Positions 8,927 through 18,325 of a stretch of DNA of 64,000 bases are shown here, one piece after another. The stretch comes from UBA11574 sp963752565. GTDB taxonomy: Bacteria > Desulfobacterota > Desulfobacteria > Desulfobacterales > UBA11574. Position numbers and translations under genes: made by a program. Under the pieces are notes generated by a model. The model saw only the letters and a program-made list of their open reading frames with translations. It searched no databases and had not been told where the DNA came from. The DNA is taken from positions 1-64,000 of the forward strand of contig CAVVZC010000003.1 of NCBI GenBank assembly GCA_963752565.1, read 5' to 3'. Each line of letters opens with the position of its first letter. Position 1 is the first letter of the stretch.

Positions 8927-9098
8927 TTAAACACGGTACCGGGTTAAAAATGAAAACAGTTTATAACTTTCAGGGGATCAATAATTCCCATTAAATTTAT
9001 CGTAATTTTAACGGATAAACTTTAGTTAACTTTTTAGTTGAGCCTGGAGTCCGCACATGGGAAACTTAATTTGTGCTCAATAGATGTATGGATGAACA

Positions 9099-9920
9099 TT
9101 AAGTAAACAAAGCCTTTCGAATCGCTTTAAGCTGAGAAAGCAGTTCATATAAGGTGTCAAGCTTTAATGAGTTCGGCCCGTCACACAGTGCTTTGTCGGG
9201 GTCAGGGTGAACTTCCATAAATATACCGTCTACACCGGCAGCCACTGCCGCATTGGCGAGAGTTGATGCAAATTCACGTTGTCCCCCGGAACTTGTGCCG
9301 GCCCCCCCGGGAAGCTGGATGCTGTGTGTTGCATCAAATATTACCGGCCAGCCAATATCTTGCATTATTTTTATGCCGCGAAAATCGACCACAAGGTTGT
9401 TATATCCAAACATTGTTCCCCGTTCTGTTAGCAGAATCTGGTTGTTTCCGGTAGCAGTTACCTTTTCCACAACATTTTTTATATCCCATGGGGCAAGAAA
9501 TTGCCCTTTCTTAATATTAAGCGGCTTTCCAGTTTTGGCAACTTCTTTAATAAAGTCAGTTTGCCTGCACAAAAAAGCAGGAATCTGAATGACATCCAAA
9601 ACCCTTGCTGCCTCAGCAATTTCGGATATCCTGTGAACATCTGAAATGATCGCAAGGTCGAGTTCCGATTTGATCCGATCTAAGATTTTGAGCCCATCCG
9701 TTAATCCGGGTCCCCTGAAGGAATTCATGGATGTTCGGTTCGCTTTGTCATAAGACGCTTTAAAAATAAAAGGGATATTCAATCGGCCAGTTAACTCTTT
9801 TAGAAATGATGCTGTTTGAAACGTCGTTTCATAATTTTCTATAACACAAGGGCCTGAGATCAAAATCAATTGAGATCCTTGTCCGATTGAGATATTACCT
9901 GTTTTAACAATATTGCCCAT
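9099..9920 (-). CDS. kdsA: KdsA, Kdo-8-phosphate synthase
   Basis: KdsA condenses phosphoenolpyruvate with arabinose 5-phosphate to give Kdo 8-phosphate, the first committed step to Kdo. The 273 residues contain ISGPCVIENYE, FKASYDKANRTSMNSFRGPG, QIPAFLCRQTD and DATHSIQLPGG, all family hallmarks. C in FLCRQTD is often a metal ligand in metal-dependent KdsA. It is the first gene of the minus-strand series. The start is weakly supported because no strong Shine-Dalgarno is seen. Confidence 0.96.
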   Translation of the reverse strand: MGNIVKTGNISIGQGSQLILISGPCVIENYETTFQTASFLKELTGRLNIPFIFKASYDKANRTSMNSFRGPGLTDGLKILDRIKSELDLAIISDVHRISEIAEAARVLDVIQIPAFLCRQTDFIKEVAKTGKPLNIKKGQFLAPWDIKNVVEKVTATGNNQILLTERGTMFGYNNLVVDFRGIKIMQDIGWPVIFDATHSIQLPGGAGTSSGGQREFASTLANAAVAAGVDGIFMEVHPDPDKALCDGPNSLKLDTLYELLSQLKAIRKALFT

Positions 9921-10206
9921 TGCTTCTATAACCCTTAAAAAAAATCATAAGTCACCCATATTCTGCAGTTCATGTCGGTGGTAAGCGCTTTTTGTGAACG
10001 TGTCAACCTGAAAGTTTTTATACTCAGGTCGTATGATGATTTATTTAAAATTGTCAATCTTTGTCATTTTGTGCTCTAATCCATTAACATTTATCGCGCA
10101 TATGGGTAAAAGTCAAGAAACGAAAAAAGGAAAACAGTCCTTGATTACTGTCTTTTTTGCTGTTATTATCAACAATTTATAAAAAAGAAAGGCTATCTTT
10201 AACCTA

Positions 10207-11583
10207 TTGAAAACTGTAAAAAAAACCATAAAGTCAAGGTTTATTCTACTGGTCTGCTTAATCGTTCTTTTGCCTGTTGCATGGATCATGGTGGGAAAGC
10301 TCGAAGGTAAAAAGCCTTCTATCCTTATAGAGTCTCCATCCCAGTATATTGGCAAGACCCAGACACTTTCCGTTACCGTATCTGACGCTCAAAGCGGTGT
10401 CCGAAAAGTATGGATCGGACTTGTTAAAGACGGCAAAGAAACTGTTTTGCTTCAAAAGCATTTGTCCTCTGCGGGTATTATTAGTGGCGGGGGAAAGCAC
10501 GAGGCATCCTTTAACATCAACATTGAGCCTGAGAGCCTGGGAATTACCGACGGTAAGGCGATTTTGAGAATGGTTGCAAAGGATTTTTCCTGGCGGAGTT
10601 GGCTTAGCGGAAACACAACGTATTTGGAAAAGGATGTCTTCATCGATACAAAGTCCCCTGATCTGGATATTCTCACCAGGATCCATAATATCAGTCAGGG
10701 GGGAGCCGGCCTTGTTATTTACAGATTGTCTGAGCCATGCCTGAATAGCGGTGTCGCTGTGGGGGAGAATTTTTTTCCTGGATATACGGGATATTTTAAG
10801 GATAAGAATTTATTTATGGCTTTTTTCACGCTAAATTACAATCAGGGGCCGGGCACCAATATCTTTGTTAAAGCAACCGATTTTGCTGGTAACAACACCA
10901 GGGCAGGATTCCCATATTATATTAAAAAAAGAAGTTTTAAAAAGGTTGTCATTAAAATATCAGATAGATTTCTGAACTGGAAGATGCCTGAATTTAATAT
11001 CGATGTTTCCCCTGACTCTGAAACACCCATGGTCGACAAGTTTCTTAAGATTAATCGTGAGCTTCGGAATTCCAATGGAAAACAACTATTAGATATTGTT
11101 AGTGAAACAGACAAAAAACTATATTGGAATGGTGTATTTTTGAGGCTTCCCAATTCAGCAAGAAAAGCCAATTTCGCCGATCATCGTAAATATAAATATA
11201 AAGATCAGATCATCGATCAGCAGGTCCACCTTGGCCTTGATCTGGCCTCGGTTGCACACTCACCGGTTCCGTCCTCAAACAGCGGAAAGATTGTCTTTGC
11301 CGGGTATCTCGGCATTTACGGGAAAACAGTGGTCATAGATCATGGCTTTGGATTGTTCAGTACGTATTCACATTTAAGCGCTTTTGATGTCAAACAGGGG
11401 CAGGTGATAGCCAAAGGTGAAGTTATCGGCCGTACTGGAAGTACGGGACTTGCAGGCGGGGATCACCTTCATTTTGGAATAATTGTTCATAACACCTTTG
11501 TGAATCCGGTTGAATGGTGGGATGCAACCTGGATAAAGAATAATATTTCAACAAAAATTGAAACAATAAAATCTTCTTACTAA
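10207..11583 (+). CDS. Membrane-anchored M23 metallopeptidase
   Basis: A 458-residue LytM-type endopeptidase, expected to cut peptidoglycan cross-links from the periplasmic side. A basic N-terminus and one helix (about 11-30) suggest a membrane anchor. Beta-rich, Ig-like sequence follows to about residue 250. The M23 domain at about 335-440 keeps H341xxxD345 and the HLH motif ending at H422, with H389 nearby, so the zinc site looks intact. The start is a TTG at 10207 with a poor ribosome-binding site. The 286 bases before it are shared with divergent kdsA and presumably hold both promoters. Substrate specificity cannot be read from sequence. Confidence 0.9.
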   Translation: MKTVKKTIKSRFILLVCLIVLLPVAWIMVGKLEGKKPSILIESPSQYIGKTQTLSVTVSDAQSGVRKVWIGLVKDGKETVLLQKHLSSAGIISGGGKHEASFNINIEPESLGITDGKAILRMVAKDFSWRSWLSGNTTYLEKDVFIDTKSPDLDILTRIHNISQGGAGLVIYRLSEPCLNSGVAVGENFFPGYTGYFKDKNLFMAFFTLNYNQGPGTNIFVKATDFAGNNTRAGFPYYIKKRSFKKVVIKISDRFLNWKMPEFNIDVSPDSETPMVDKFLKINRELRNSNGKQLLDIVSETDKKLYWNGVFLRLPNSARKANFADHRKYKYKDQIIDQQVHLGLDLASVAHSPVPSSNSGKIVFAGYLGIYGKTVVIDHGFGLFSTYSHLSAFDVKQGQVIAKGEVIGRTGSTGLAGGDHLHFGIIVHNTFVNPVEWWDATWIKNNISTKIETIKSSY

Positions 11584-11612
11584 AAATATTAACTAGCAGC
11601 AAAGAGTCGCCA

Positions 11613-12782
11613 ATGAAAAAACATAAAATTAATAAGTCATACCAGGATATTAATGAGAGGATCAGGACCGGGGAGGTTGTTGTTGTAACCGCCGAGGAGA
11701 TCATAGATATTGTCAAAGAAGAAGGACCGGTTGAGGCGGCAAGGCGTGTAGACGTTGTTACTACCGGCACATTTGCGCCAATGTGTTCATCGGGTGCATT
11801 TGTAAACTTCGGACACTCTGTTCCAAGGATAAAAGCATCAAAGGTTTGGTTGAACAATGTACCGGCATATGCCGGCATTGCTGCGGTAGATTGCTATGTT
11901 GGTGTCACTGAACCTTGTGAGGATGATCCACTGAACAAGGTCTATCCAGGTGAGTTTAACTATGGCGGTGGACATGTTATTCAAGATTTGGTGGCGGGAA
12001 AGAAGGTCTATTTAAAGGCCGATGCCTACGGGACAGACTGCTATCCGAAAAGGATTGTTGAAAAGGAAATTTCATTGCGAAAACTTCCCAATGCCATACT
12101 CTGTAATCCTCGAAACGGATATCAAAATTATAACTGTGCCGTGAATCTAACGAATAAGACAGTCTACACCTACATGGGTGCTTTGAAACCCAGCGCCGCC
12201 AATGCAAATTATTGCTCGGCCGGACAACTCAGCCCGCTTTTAAATGATCCCTATTATAAGACCATCGGCTTAGGCACTAGAATTTTCCTTGGTGGAGCAA
12301 CAGGATATGTTACCTGGTCCGGCACGCAACACAACCCAAGGGTTGAAAGAACAAAAAAGGGTTTCCCCAATTCACCATCCGGCACGCTGTGGGTTATGGG
12401 AGATCTCAAAAAAATGAAGCCAAAGTGGCTCATGGGTGTGAGTATACAGGGATATGGATGTTCACTTGCTTTGGGGCTGGGCATTCCCATTCCCATACTT
12501 AACGAGGAGATTGTAAAATACACCGCGGTATCGGACGAAGAACTTTTTACCCAGATTGCTGACTATGGACATGATTATGCAAATGGCATTTCAAAAAGCT
12601 ACGGCCAGGTCAGCTATGCAGAACTTAAGAGCGGCCATATCAAATTTAGAGGAGAAGAAATCCCCACGGCTCCGCTGTCCAGCATCGTGAGAGCACGAGA
12701 AATTGCCGAAATGCTAAAAAGGTGGATTTTAAAGGGTAAGTTTTTAATCGGAGAACCGCAGTTTACATTGCCAATCCGGTGA
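11613..12782 (+). CDS. DUF39 protein, putative aspartate-semialdehyde sulfurtransferase
   Basis: A 389-residue member of the DUF39/COG1900 family, often named homocysteine biosynthesis protein. In methanogens the homologue acts with a ferredoxin-domain partner to put sulfide sulfur onto aspartate semialdehyde, making homocysteine. Conserved segments seen include TTGTFAPMCSSGAF, a Cys-rich ADAYGTDCYPKR-type region, and YCSAGQLSPLL. Cysteines at FAPMCS and YGTDCY are candidate persulfide sites. No CBS domains and no NIL-ferredoxin gene are adjacent, so the electron partner must be encoded elsewhere. It is 30 bases after the M23 gene. Confidence 0.85.
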   Translation: MKKHKINKSYQDINERIRTGEVVVVTAEEIIDIVKEEGPVEAARRVDVVTTGTFAPMCSSGAFVNFGHSVPRIKASKVWLNNVPAYAGIAAVDCYVGVTEPCEDDPLNKVYPGEFNYGGGHVIQDLVAGKKVYLKADAYGTDCYPKRIVEKEISLRKLPNAILCNPRNGYQNYNCAVNLTNKTVYTYMGALKPSAANANYCSAGQLSPLLNDPYYKTIGLGTRIFLGGATGYVTWSGTQHNPRVERTKKGFPNSPSGTLWVMGDLKKMKPKWLMGVSIQGYGCSLALGLGIPIPILNEEIVKYTAVSDEELFTQIADYGHDYANGISKSYGQVSYAELKSGHIKFRGEEIPTAPLSSIVRAREIAEMLKRWILKGKFLIGEPQFTLPIR

Positions 12783-13095
12783 TAGGTCATAGGTGATAGG
12801 TGGTGGGTGTTGGTTCAACGGGCATCCTATAATGTTAATTCATTACCCATGACATAACCCGGTAGAACCGTAAAAAAACAAATAACAAATCGCAAATAAC
12901 AAAAAATACCCAATTATCAAAAACACAAATTCAAAACAAAGATGTTATGTCGAATATACAAATTACTTGATTTCGGTTATTGAAATTTCGAATTTATTTG
13001 GAATTTGGTGCTTGTGTTTTGGTTTTTTGCCATAAAAAACACAGAGATGATTATTAAGGAACTATAACCCATAACCCATCATCTATGACCTGGTT
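12783..13095. repeat. Composite intergenic repeat with family 1 copy 2
   Basis: This 318-base gene-free space is edged by inverted short-period repeats. On the left, heptamer-like units TCATAGGTGATAGGTGG occur at about 12787-12804; on the right, CCCATCATCTATGACC sits at about 13074-13090. The core 12866-13032 is a family 1 repeat in opposite orientation to copy 1. It starts AACCGTAAAAAAACAAATAAC and ends near TTGGTGCTTGTG. It may act as a hairpin between the DUF39 gene and thpR. No gene is seen. Confidence 0.65.
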
Positions 13096-13100
13096 TTCTT

Positions 13101-13670
13101 ATGTCGAAAACCATACGAACGTTTATAGCCATTGAGATTCCAGGGAACATTATTTCCAAAATTCGTGAACTTCAAGAAGGCATAAAAGTTTATGGCCTTA
13201 AAATTAGATGGGTACGGCCCGAAAACATTCATCTGACCTTAAAATTTTTAGGAGACGTCGAAGCGGTTACAATCGGTGAAATTGCTGGGACCATTTCTAA
13301 AACCGTGGAGGGATATACACCGATATCTCTTAATGCAAAAGGTATTGGTGTTTTTCCGGGTATAAAACGTCCCCGTGTCTTATGGGTTGGGCTCACAGGT
13401 CAACTCGAATCTTTGGTGAGGCTGCAAAAAACACTGGATGAAAATTTTAAGTTGCTTGGTTTTCCCGGGGAGAAAAGATCTTTCAAGGGTCACCTCACCA
13501 TGGGACGTATAAAGGCTAAAATCGATGTGAAAAAGTTCGGTGATGCACTGATGGCATTTAGAAGCTTTGAATCTGAGACATTTACTGCTGGCCAAATTAT
13601 TTTGTACAAAAGCGAATTGAAGCCATCTGGCGCTGTTTATACAAAACTGGCGAGCGCATCTTTGGGTTAA
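13101..13670 (+). CDS. thpR: RNA 2',3'-cyclic phosphodiesterase (LigT/ThpR)
   Basis: ThpR hydrolyses RNA 2',3'-cyclic phosphates and has reversible 2'-5' RNA ligase activity in vitro. The 189-residue protein belongs to the 2H phosphoesterase family. Both catalytic HxTx motifs are present: HLTL at 44-47 and HLTM at 131-134, spaced as usual. It lies directly upstream of recA, a frequent placement in deltaproteobacteria and others. Confidence 0.93.
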   Translation: MSKTIRTFIAIEIPGNIISKIRELQEGIKVYGLKIRWVRPENIHLTLKFLGDVEAVTIGEIAGTISKTVEGYTPISLNAKGIGVFPGIKRPRVLWVGLTGQLESLVRLQKTLDENFKLLGFPGEKRSFKGHLTMGRIKAKIDVKKFGDALMAFRSFESETFTAGQIILYKSELKPSGAVYTKLASASLG

Positions 13671-13802
13671 TCAAGTTTTGCACCATGATGTTAAGTTAAA
13701 ATATTTTCAAGGTTTGCCACGTTGTATTGGCGCTGCTAAAAATTAAGGGTGCGAAACTCGAGTAATAAATTAAACAGAATCGTTGATCGATCGGAGGGAA
13801 CA

Positions 13803-14819
13803 ATGAGCATTTCACCGGACAAAGAAAAGGCAGTAAAAACCGCCATGGTTCAGATAGAACGGCAGTTCGGCAAGGGTTCTATTATGATGCTGGGTAGCAG
13901 CACTATTATCGATGTGCCGGTCATATCAACCGGATCCCTCTTGCTTAATAAAGCACTGGGTATCGGTGGTCTTCCCCGAGGCAGAGTGATTGAAATTTAT
14001 GGTCCTGAAGCTTCCGGTAAAACCACGCTTGCGCTTCATGCGGTTGCAGAAGCCCAGAGACAAGGTGGTGTTGTCGCTTTTATTGACGCTGAGCACGCCT
14101 TAGATACCTCCTATGCCAGAAAACTCGGGGTCAATTGCGACGATCTGCTGGTGGCTCAACCGGATACAGGGGAACAGGCACTCGAAATTGCAGATATGCT
14201 TGTCCGGAGCGGTGCATTGGATATCATTGTGATTGACTCTGTTGCCGCACTTGTACCCAGGGCTGAGATAGAAGGCGAAATGGGGGATTCCCACATGGGA
14301 CTTCAGGCCAGACTCATGTCTCAGGCTTTGAGGAAATTAACCGGTACCATTAGCAAGACGATGACCGCGGTGATTTTTATTAACCAGATTCGTATGAAAA
14401 TTGGAGTTGTATTCGGAAATCCTGAGACAACGACCGGAGGTAATGCCCTTAAATTTTATTCTTCAGTCAGACTCGACATCCGTCGGATCGGTTCGATAAA
14501 GGATGGGCAGGAGATTGTGGGTAACCGAACCCGAGTGCGTGTTGTAAAAAATAAAATGGCGCCACCTTTCACTGATGCTGAATTTGACATCCTGTATGGA
14601 GAAGGAATATCACCGACCGCAGATCTAATCGATACCGGTGTTATGACCGGCATCATAGAAAAAAGCGGTTCATGGTATTCGTATGATGGAGAAAGGGTTG
14701 GTCAGGGCCGTCGGAACGCACAAAATTTTCTTAAAAATAATCCGGACATTTACAATTCAGCATATAAACAAGGTCAAAGAAGCATTGGGCTTTTCGAAAA
14801 AGAAAAACGAAGGCACTGA
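13803..14819 (+). CDS. recA: RecA recombinase
   Basis: RecA forms filaments on single-stranded DNA, promotes strand exchange and triggers LexA cleavage. The start at 13803 is chosen because GGAGGG stands five bases upstream; an in-frame GTG at 13749 would add 18 unlikely residues. The resulting 338-residue protein carries Walker A GPEASGKTT (67-75), the Walker B strand IIVIDSVAAL, and loops with NQIRMKIGVVFGNPETTTGG. The C-terminus is short. No recX follows; alaS begins about 50 bases later. No clear LexA operator was identified upstream. Confidence 0.96.
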   Translation: MSISPDKEKAVKTAMVQIERQFGKGSIMMLGSSTIIDVPVISTGSLLLNKALGIGGLPRGRVIEIYGPEASGKTTLALHAVAEAQRQGGVVAFIDAEHALDTSYARKLGVNCDDLLVAQPDTGEQALEIADMLVRSGALDIIVIDSVAALVPRAEIEGEMGDSHMGLQARLMSQALRKLTGTISKTMTAVIFINQIRMKIGVVFGNPETTTGGNALKFYSSVRLDIRRIGSIKDGQEIVGNRTRVRVVKNKMAPPFTDAEFDILYGEGISPTADLIDTGVMTGIIEKSGSWYSYDGERVGQGRRNAQNFLKNNPDIYNSAYKQGQRSIGLFEKEKRRH

Positions 14820-14870
14820 AGGTGATTCGTGAATCGCAACCTTTATTACAATTCTAAAATGGAGTGAAGC

Positions 14871-17498
14871 ATGACGGGCAACGAAATACGGAACAAATTT
14901 CTTGATTATTTTGAAAAACATACCCATCAGATCGTAAGGAGCTCATCTCTTGTTCCTTCTGACGATCCTACGCTTTTATTCGTCAATGCGGGCATGGTGC
15001 AGTTCAAGCGCTGCTTTTTGGGCGAAGAAAAAAGGGGCTATGTCAGGGCAGCTACATCTCAGAAATGCGTCCGGGCAGGAGGAAAGCATAACGATTTGGA
15101 AAACGTTGGTTATACTGCAAGACACCATACGTTTTTCGAGATGCTGGGCAATTTTTCGTTTGGGGATTATTTTAAGGAAAAGGCCATAGATTTTGGTTGG
15201 GATCTGCTGACAAACGGCTATGGACTGCCCGAAGAAAAACTGTGGGTTTCCATTTATCTTGACGATGATGAGGCCCATGAGCTCTGGCATAAAAATATTG
15301 GGGTACCGGAAGAAAAGATCTTGCGCTTTGGTGAAGAGGACAACTTCTGGGCCATGGGCGATACCGGCCCCTGCGGACCCTGTAGCGAAATCCACATGGA
15401 CCGCGGAAAGGAGTACGGTTGCGACCGGCCGGATTGTGCGGTCGGCTGCGAATGCGACCGTTTTTTAGAGATCTGGAATCTGGTGTTTATGCAGTTCAAC
15501 CGCGAAGCCTCCGGCAAGATGGACCCGCTACCCAAACCGAGCATTGACACCGGAATGGGGTTGGAACGGCTGGTTGCCCTGATTCAGGATGTGCCCACGA
15601 ATTATGACATCGACCTGATCCGGCCCATCATGCAGAAGGTCGAAGAACTTGCCGAAACGAAGCTGGGCCAAGCGTGGGAATCCGATGTGGCTATGAAGGT
15701 CATTGCCGATCACAGCCGGGCTGCTTCATTTCTGATCGGCGACGGCATCCTGCCTTCCAACGAGGGCAGGGGCTATGTGCTGCGCCGGATCATGCGCCGG
15801 GCCATCCGTTACGGCCGCAACATCGGTCTAACCGATCCGTTTTTGCATAAAACCGCAGAAGTCGTATTTGACATCATGAAACCGGCCTATCCCGATCTTA
15901 TTGATGCCAAAGCTTTTATCACCAATGTTATCCAAAACGAAGAAGTCCGATTCTCAGAAACCCTGGATCACGGTCTTAAAATCTTGAACGACGGTCTGGC
16001 TGATCTGAAAGCCAAAGGCCAGACTCGGGTGCCGGGCGACTTGATATTCAAACTTTACGATACCTATGGATTCCCGGTCGATATTGTCCAGGACGTGGTC
16101 AGGGATGAGAATCTGGATTTGGATATGGATGGCTATGATCAGTCCATGGAGGAGCAGCGGGCCAAGTCCAGAACGGTGACGGCGTTTACCGAAATCAGCG
16201 AGGCATACAAGAATCTTTCGGCAGAAGGCGTCATGCCAGAGTTTGTCGGATATGATACGACAACGTTGGATTCCAAAGTTCTTCTTCTGGTCCAAAATGG
16301 CCGGGAAGTTGAAGAAACGGTAAGCGGCCAGAGCGTTGAGGTCGTCACTGAAGCAACACCCTTTTACGGTGAGGCCGGCGGCCAGGTCGGTGACAGCGGA
16401 AAAATCACCGGCCCGGATTTTGAGATGGAAGTTATTGACACGATCAAAGATCCGACGGGAATCACCATCCACAAAGGCGACATGGTTTCAGGAAGCATTC
16501 AAAAAGGGCAGAATGTGACCCTAACGGTCGATAAAACTTCGCGTAGTGCAACCGAATGCAATCATACGGCCACACATCTCCTTCATTTTGCCCTGAGAAA
16601 AGTTCTGGGTGACCATGTCAAGCAGTCCGGCTCTTTGGTGGCGCCGGACAGGTTTCGCTTCGATTTCACCCACTTTTCCCAGACCACTGCTAAAGAGCTG
16701 GCAAAAATTGAAAACATCGTCAACCAGCGGATACGCGCTAACGTGCCGGTTGAGACCGTGGAGATGGATGCCGAGGAAGCCTTCAAATCCAATGCCACCG
16801 CCCTTTTTGAAGAAAAATACGGTGATTGGGTCCGGATGGTTTCTTTAGAAGAATTTAGCAAGGAGCTTTGCGGAGGGACCCATACAGGGGCCACCGGGAA
16901 CATCGGTCTTTTCAAAATCATCGAGGAATCGAGCGTGGCTTCCGGTATACGGCGAATCGAAGCCCTGACCGGCGAAGCGGCCTTGGCGCATATCCAAGAA
17001 ACCGACAAGCTGATGGACGAAACTGCCCGCTTGCTCAAAGAGCGACCCGACATTGTACCCCAAAGGGTCGAAAAAATGCTGGCCCATCAGAAATCCCTTG
17101 AAAAGGAAGTCGATCGTTTGAAAGCAAAGATCGCCTCTGAAGCGGTCGATGACATCGAGACGGACGTTAAAATCGTAAACAATGTCAAGGTACTGGCCAA
17201 AAAGGTTGCGGTGGACCAGCCGGCGGCTTTGAGGGCTCTGGCCGACAGGTTCAAGGACAAGATACAGTCGGGCATCGTGGTCCTGGGAAGTTCCGCCGGC
17301 AATAAAGCCATGCTGATCGTCATTGTGTCCAAAGACCTGACCGACCGGTTTCATGCCGGAGAGATCGTCAAGCAGGTCGCGGCCGTTGTCGGCGGTGGCG
17401 GCGGCGGCAGACCGGATATGGCCCAGGCCGGCGGAAGCAAACCGGAGAAACTCGATGCAGCCCTTGAAAAGGCCTATGAGATTGTGGAGAAGGGCTAA
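14871..17498 (+). CDS. alaS: Alanyl-tRNA synthetase
   Basis: It charges tRNA-Ala and edits mischarged serine and glycine. The 875-residue protein has the class II catalytic domain (about 1-460, motif 2 near VRAATSQKCVRAGGKHNDLE). The editing domain carries zinc ligands H565 and H569 in HTATH plus CGGTH at C667-H671. The C-Ala domain ends in a glycine-rich stretch, VVGGGGGGRPDMAQAGG. Base composition changes inside the gene: the first ~450 bases resemble neighbours, then G+C rises sharply (36 of 60 bases at 15721-15780). Its 3' end overlaps convergent dapB by four bases. Confidence 0.97.
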   Translation: MTGNEIRNKFLDYFEKHTHQIVRSSSLVPSDDPTLLFVNAGMVQFKRCFLGEEKRGYVRAATSQKCVRAGGKHNDLENVGYTARHHTFFEMLGNFSFGDYFKEKAIDFGWDLLTNGYGLPEEKLWVSIYLDDDEAHELWHKNIGVPEEKILRFGEEDNFWAMGDTGPCGPCSEIHMDRGKEYGCDRPDCAVGCECDRFLEIWNLVFMQFNREASGKMDPLPKPSIDTGMGLERLVALIQDVPTNYDIDLIRPIMQKVEELAETKLGQAWESDVAMKVIADHSRAASFLIGDGILPSNEGRGYVLRRIMRRAIRYGRNIGLTDPFLHKTAEVVFDIMKPAYPDLIDAKAFITNVIQNEEVRFSETLDHGLKILNDGLADLKAKGQTRVPGDLIFKLYDTYGFPVDIVQDVVRDENLDLDMDGYDQSMEEQRAKSRTVTAFTEISEAYKNLSAEGVMPEFVGYDTTTLDSKVLLLVQNGREVEETVSGQSVEVVTEATPFYGEAGGQVGDSGKITGPDFEMEVIDTIKDPTGITIHKGDMVSGSIQKGQNVTLTVDKTSRSATECNHTATHLLHFALRKVLGDHVKQSGSLVAPDRFRFDFTHFSQTTAKELAKIENIVNQRIRANVPVETVEMDAEEAFKSNATALFEEKYGDWVRMVSLEEFSKELCGGTHTGATGNIGLFKIIEESSVASGIRRIEALTGEAALAHIQETDKLMDETARLLKERPDIVPQRVEKMLAHQKSLEKEVDRLKAKIASEAVDDIETDVKIVNNVKVLAKKVAVDQPAALRALADRFKDKIQSGIVVLGSSAGNKAMLIVIVSKDLTDRFHAGEIVKQVAAVVGGGGGGRPDMAQAGGSKPEKLDAALEKAYEIVEKG

Positions 17499-18325
17499 AC
17501 ACCTTTTAGCACATCAATCATTGAAAAAACCTTTCCCTGTGCGCCTTCAGCAACTTTTTTGTCAAGATAAATCAGGGCGTCAAGGGTTCCCTGGGCATAG
17601 ACATCTCGACCGTTGACGTTGTGGGTGAATTCGAACTCTACGGTTTTATCATTTGACACCAGAGTGTAGGTGTGCCACCCGTGGCCTGACAGAAATTCTG
17701 CAGGGATGCCCCATACGTGCTTCTGATCTTCAGGATCGCGTTCTTTGATAATGTCTTTTTCGGTAAAGGGTGTTCCCAGGCTGTTGAAGTACCGCACCAT
17801 AGCCTTGGCGGTTCCGCTGGTGTCTGCTTTTCCTTGCTGATGGCTCTCTCTGATTTCAAGGGTATACCCTTCGAAGAGATTCGGAAATATTTGGGCCGCA
17901 TATTCCATCATGGCCTGAAACCCGACGATCTGTTTGGCCATATTGGGCGCGATCACCGCACAGATGGAAGATGCCGTTACGGTGTCCATCAGAAGATCCC
18001 TGTCACCGCCGGTGGTTCCCATGACAAAGGGCAGGTTGTTCTGGCTGTAAAATTCGGCATTGCTGTTGACTGCCGCAGGCAGGGCATAATCGACGCTGAT
18101 AAAGGGGCCGCTGCTTTCTTTGATGGCGGTGACGGCCTGCTCCCTGTCCCGGGGCTGAATCAGGGCAAAGGTCGTTGAATCAACGATGGTTTCGGTGTCG
18201 GTGATTTCCGGACCGGTCAGCGATTGAGGAATCAATTCAAACCGGTTGTCTTCAAGGGCGTGTTTAACAACATTCGTGGCCATATTTCCAGGTAACCCGT
18301 TTACCATGATTTTTATACGGTTCAT
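17495..18325 (-). CDS. dapB: 4-hydroxy-tetrahydrodipicolinate reductase, plant-like type
   Basis: DapB reduces the dihydrodipicolinate precursor in lysine and meso-diaminopimelate synthesis. The 276 residues start with a Rossmann turn in IMVNGLPGNMATNVV rather than the usual GxxGxMG. They include MGTTGGDR, APNMAKQIVG, the ESHQQGKADTSGTAKA substrate-binding region, and GHGWHTYTLV-type sequence near the C-terminus. This pattern fits the DapB branch shared with plants better than the E. coli type. Its start overlaps the stop of the upstream MurU-AmgK-like gene (ATGA), so it is translationally coupled. G+C is higher than in that neighbour. Confidence 0.85.
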   Translation of the reverse strand: MNRIKIMVNGLPGNMATNVVKHALEDNRFELIPQSLTGPEITDTETIVDSTTFALIQPRDREQAVTAIKESSGPFISVDYALPAAVNSNAEFYSQNNLPFVMGTTGGDRDLLMDTVTASSICAVIAPNMAKQIVGFQAMMEYAAQIFPNLFEGYTLEIRESHQQGKADTSGTAKAMVRYFNSLGTPFTEKDIIKERDPEDQKHVWGIPAEFLSGHGWHTYTLVSNDKTVEFEFTHNVNGRDVYAQGTLDALIYLDKKVAEGAQGKVFSMIDVLKGV

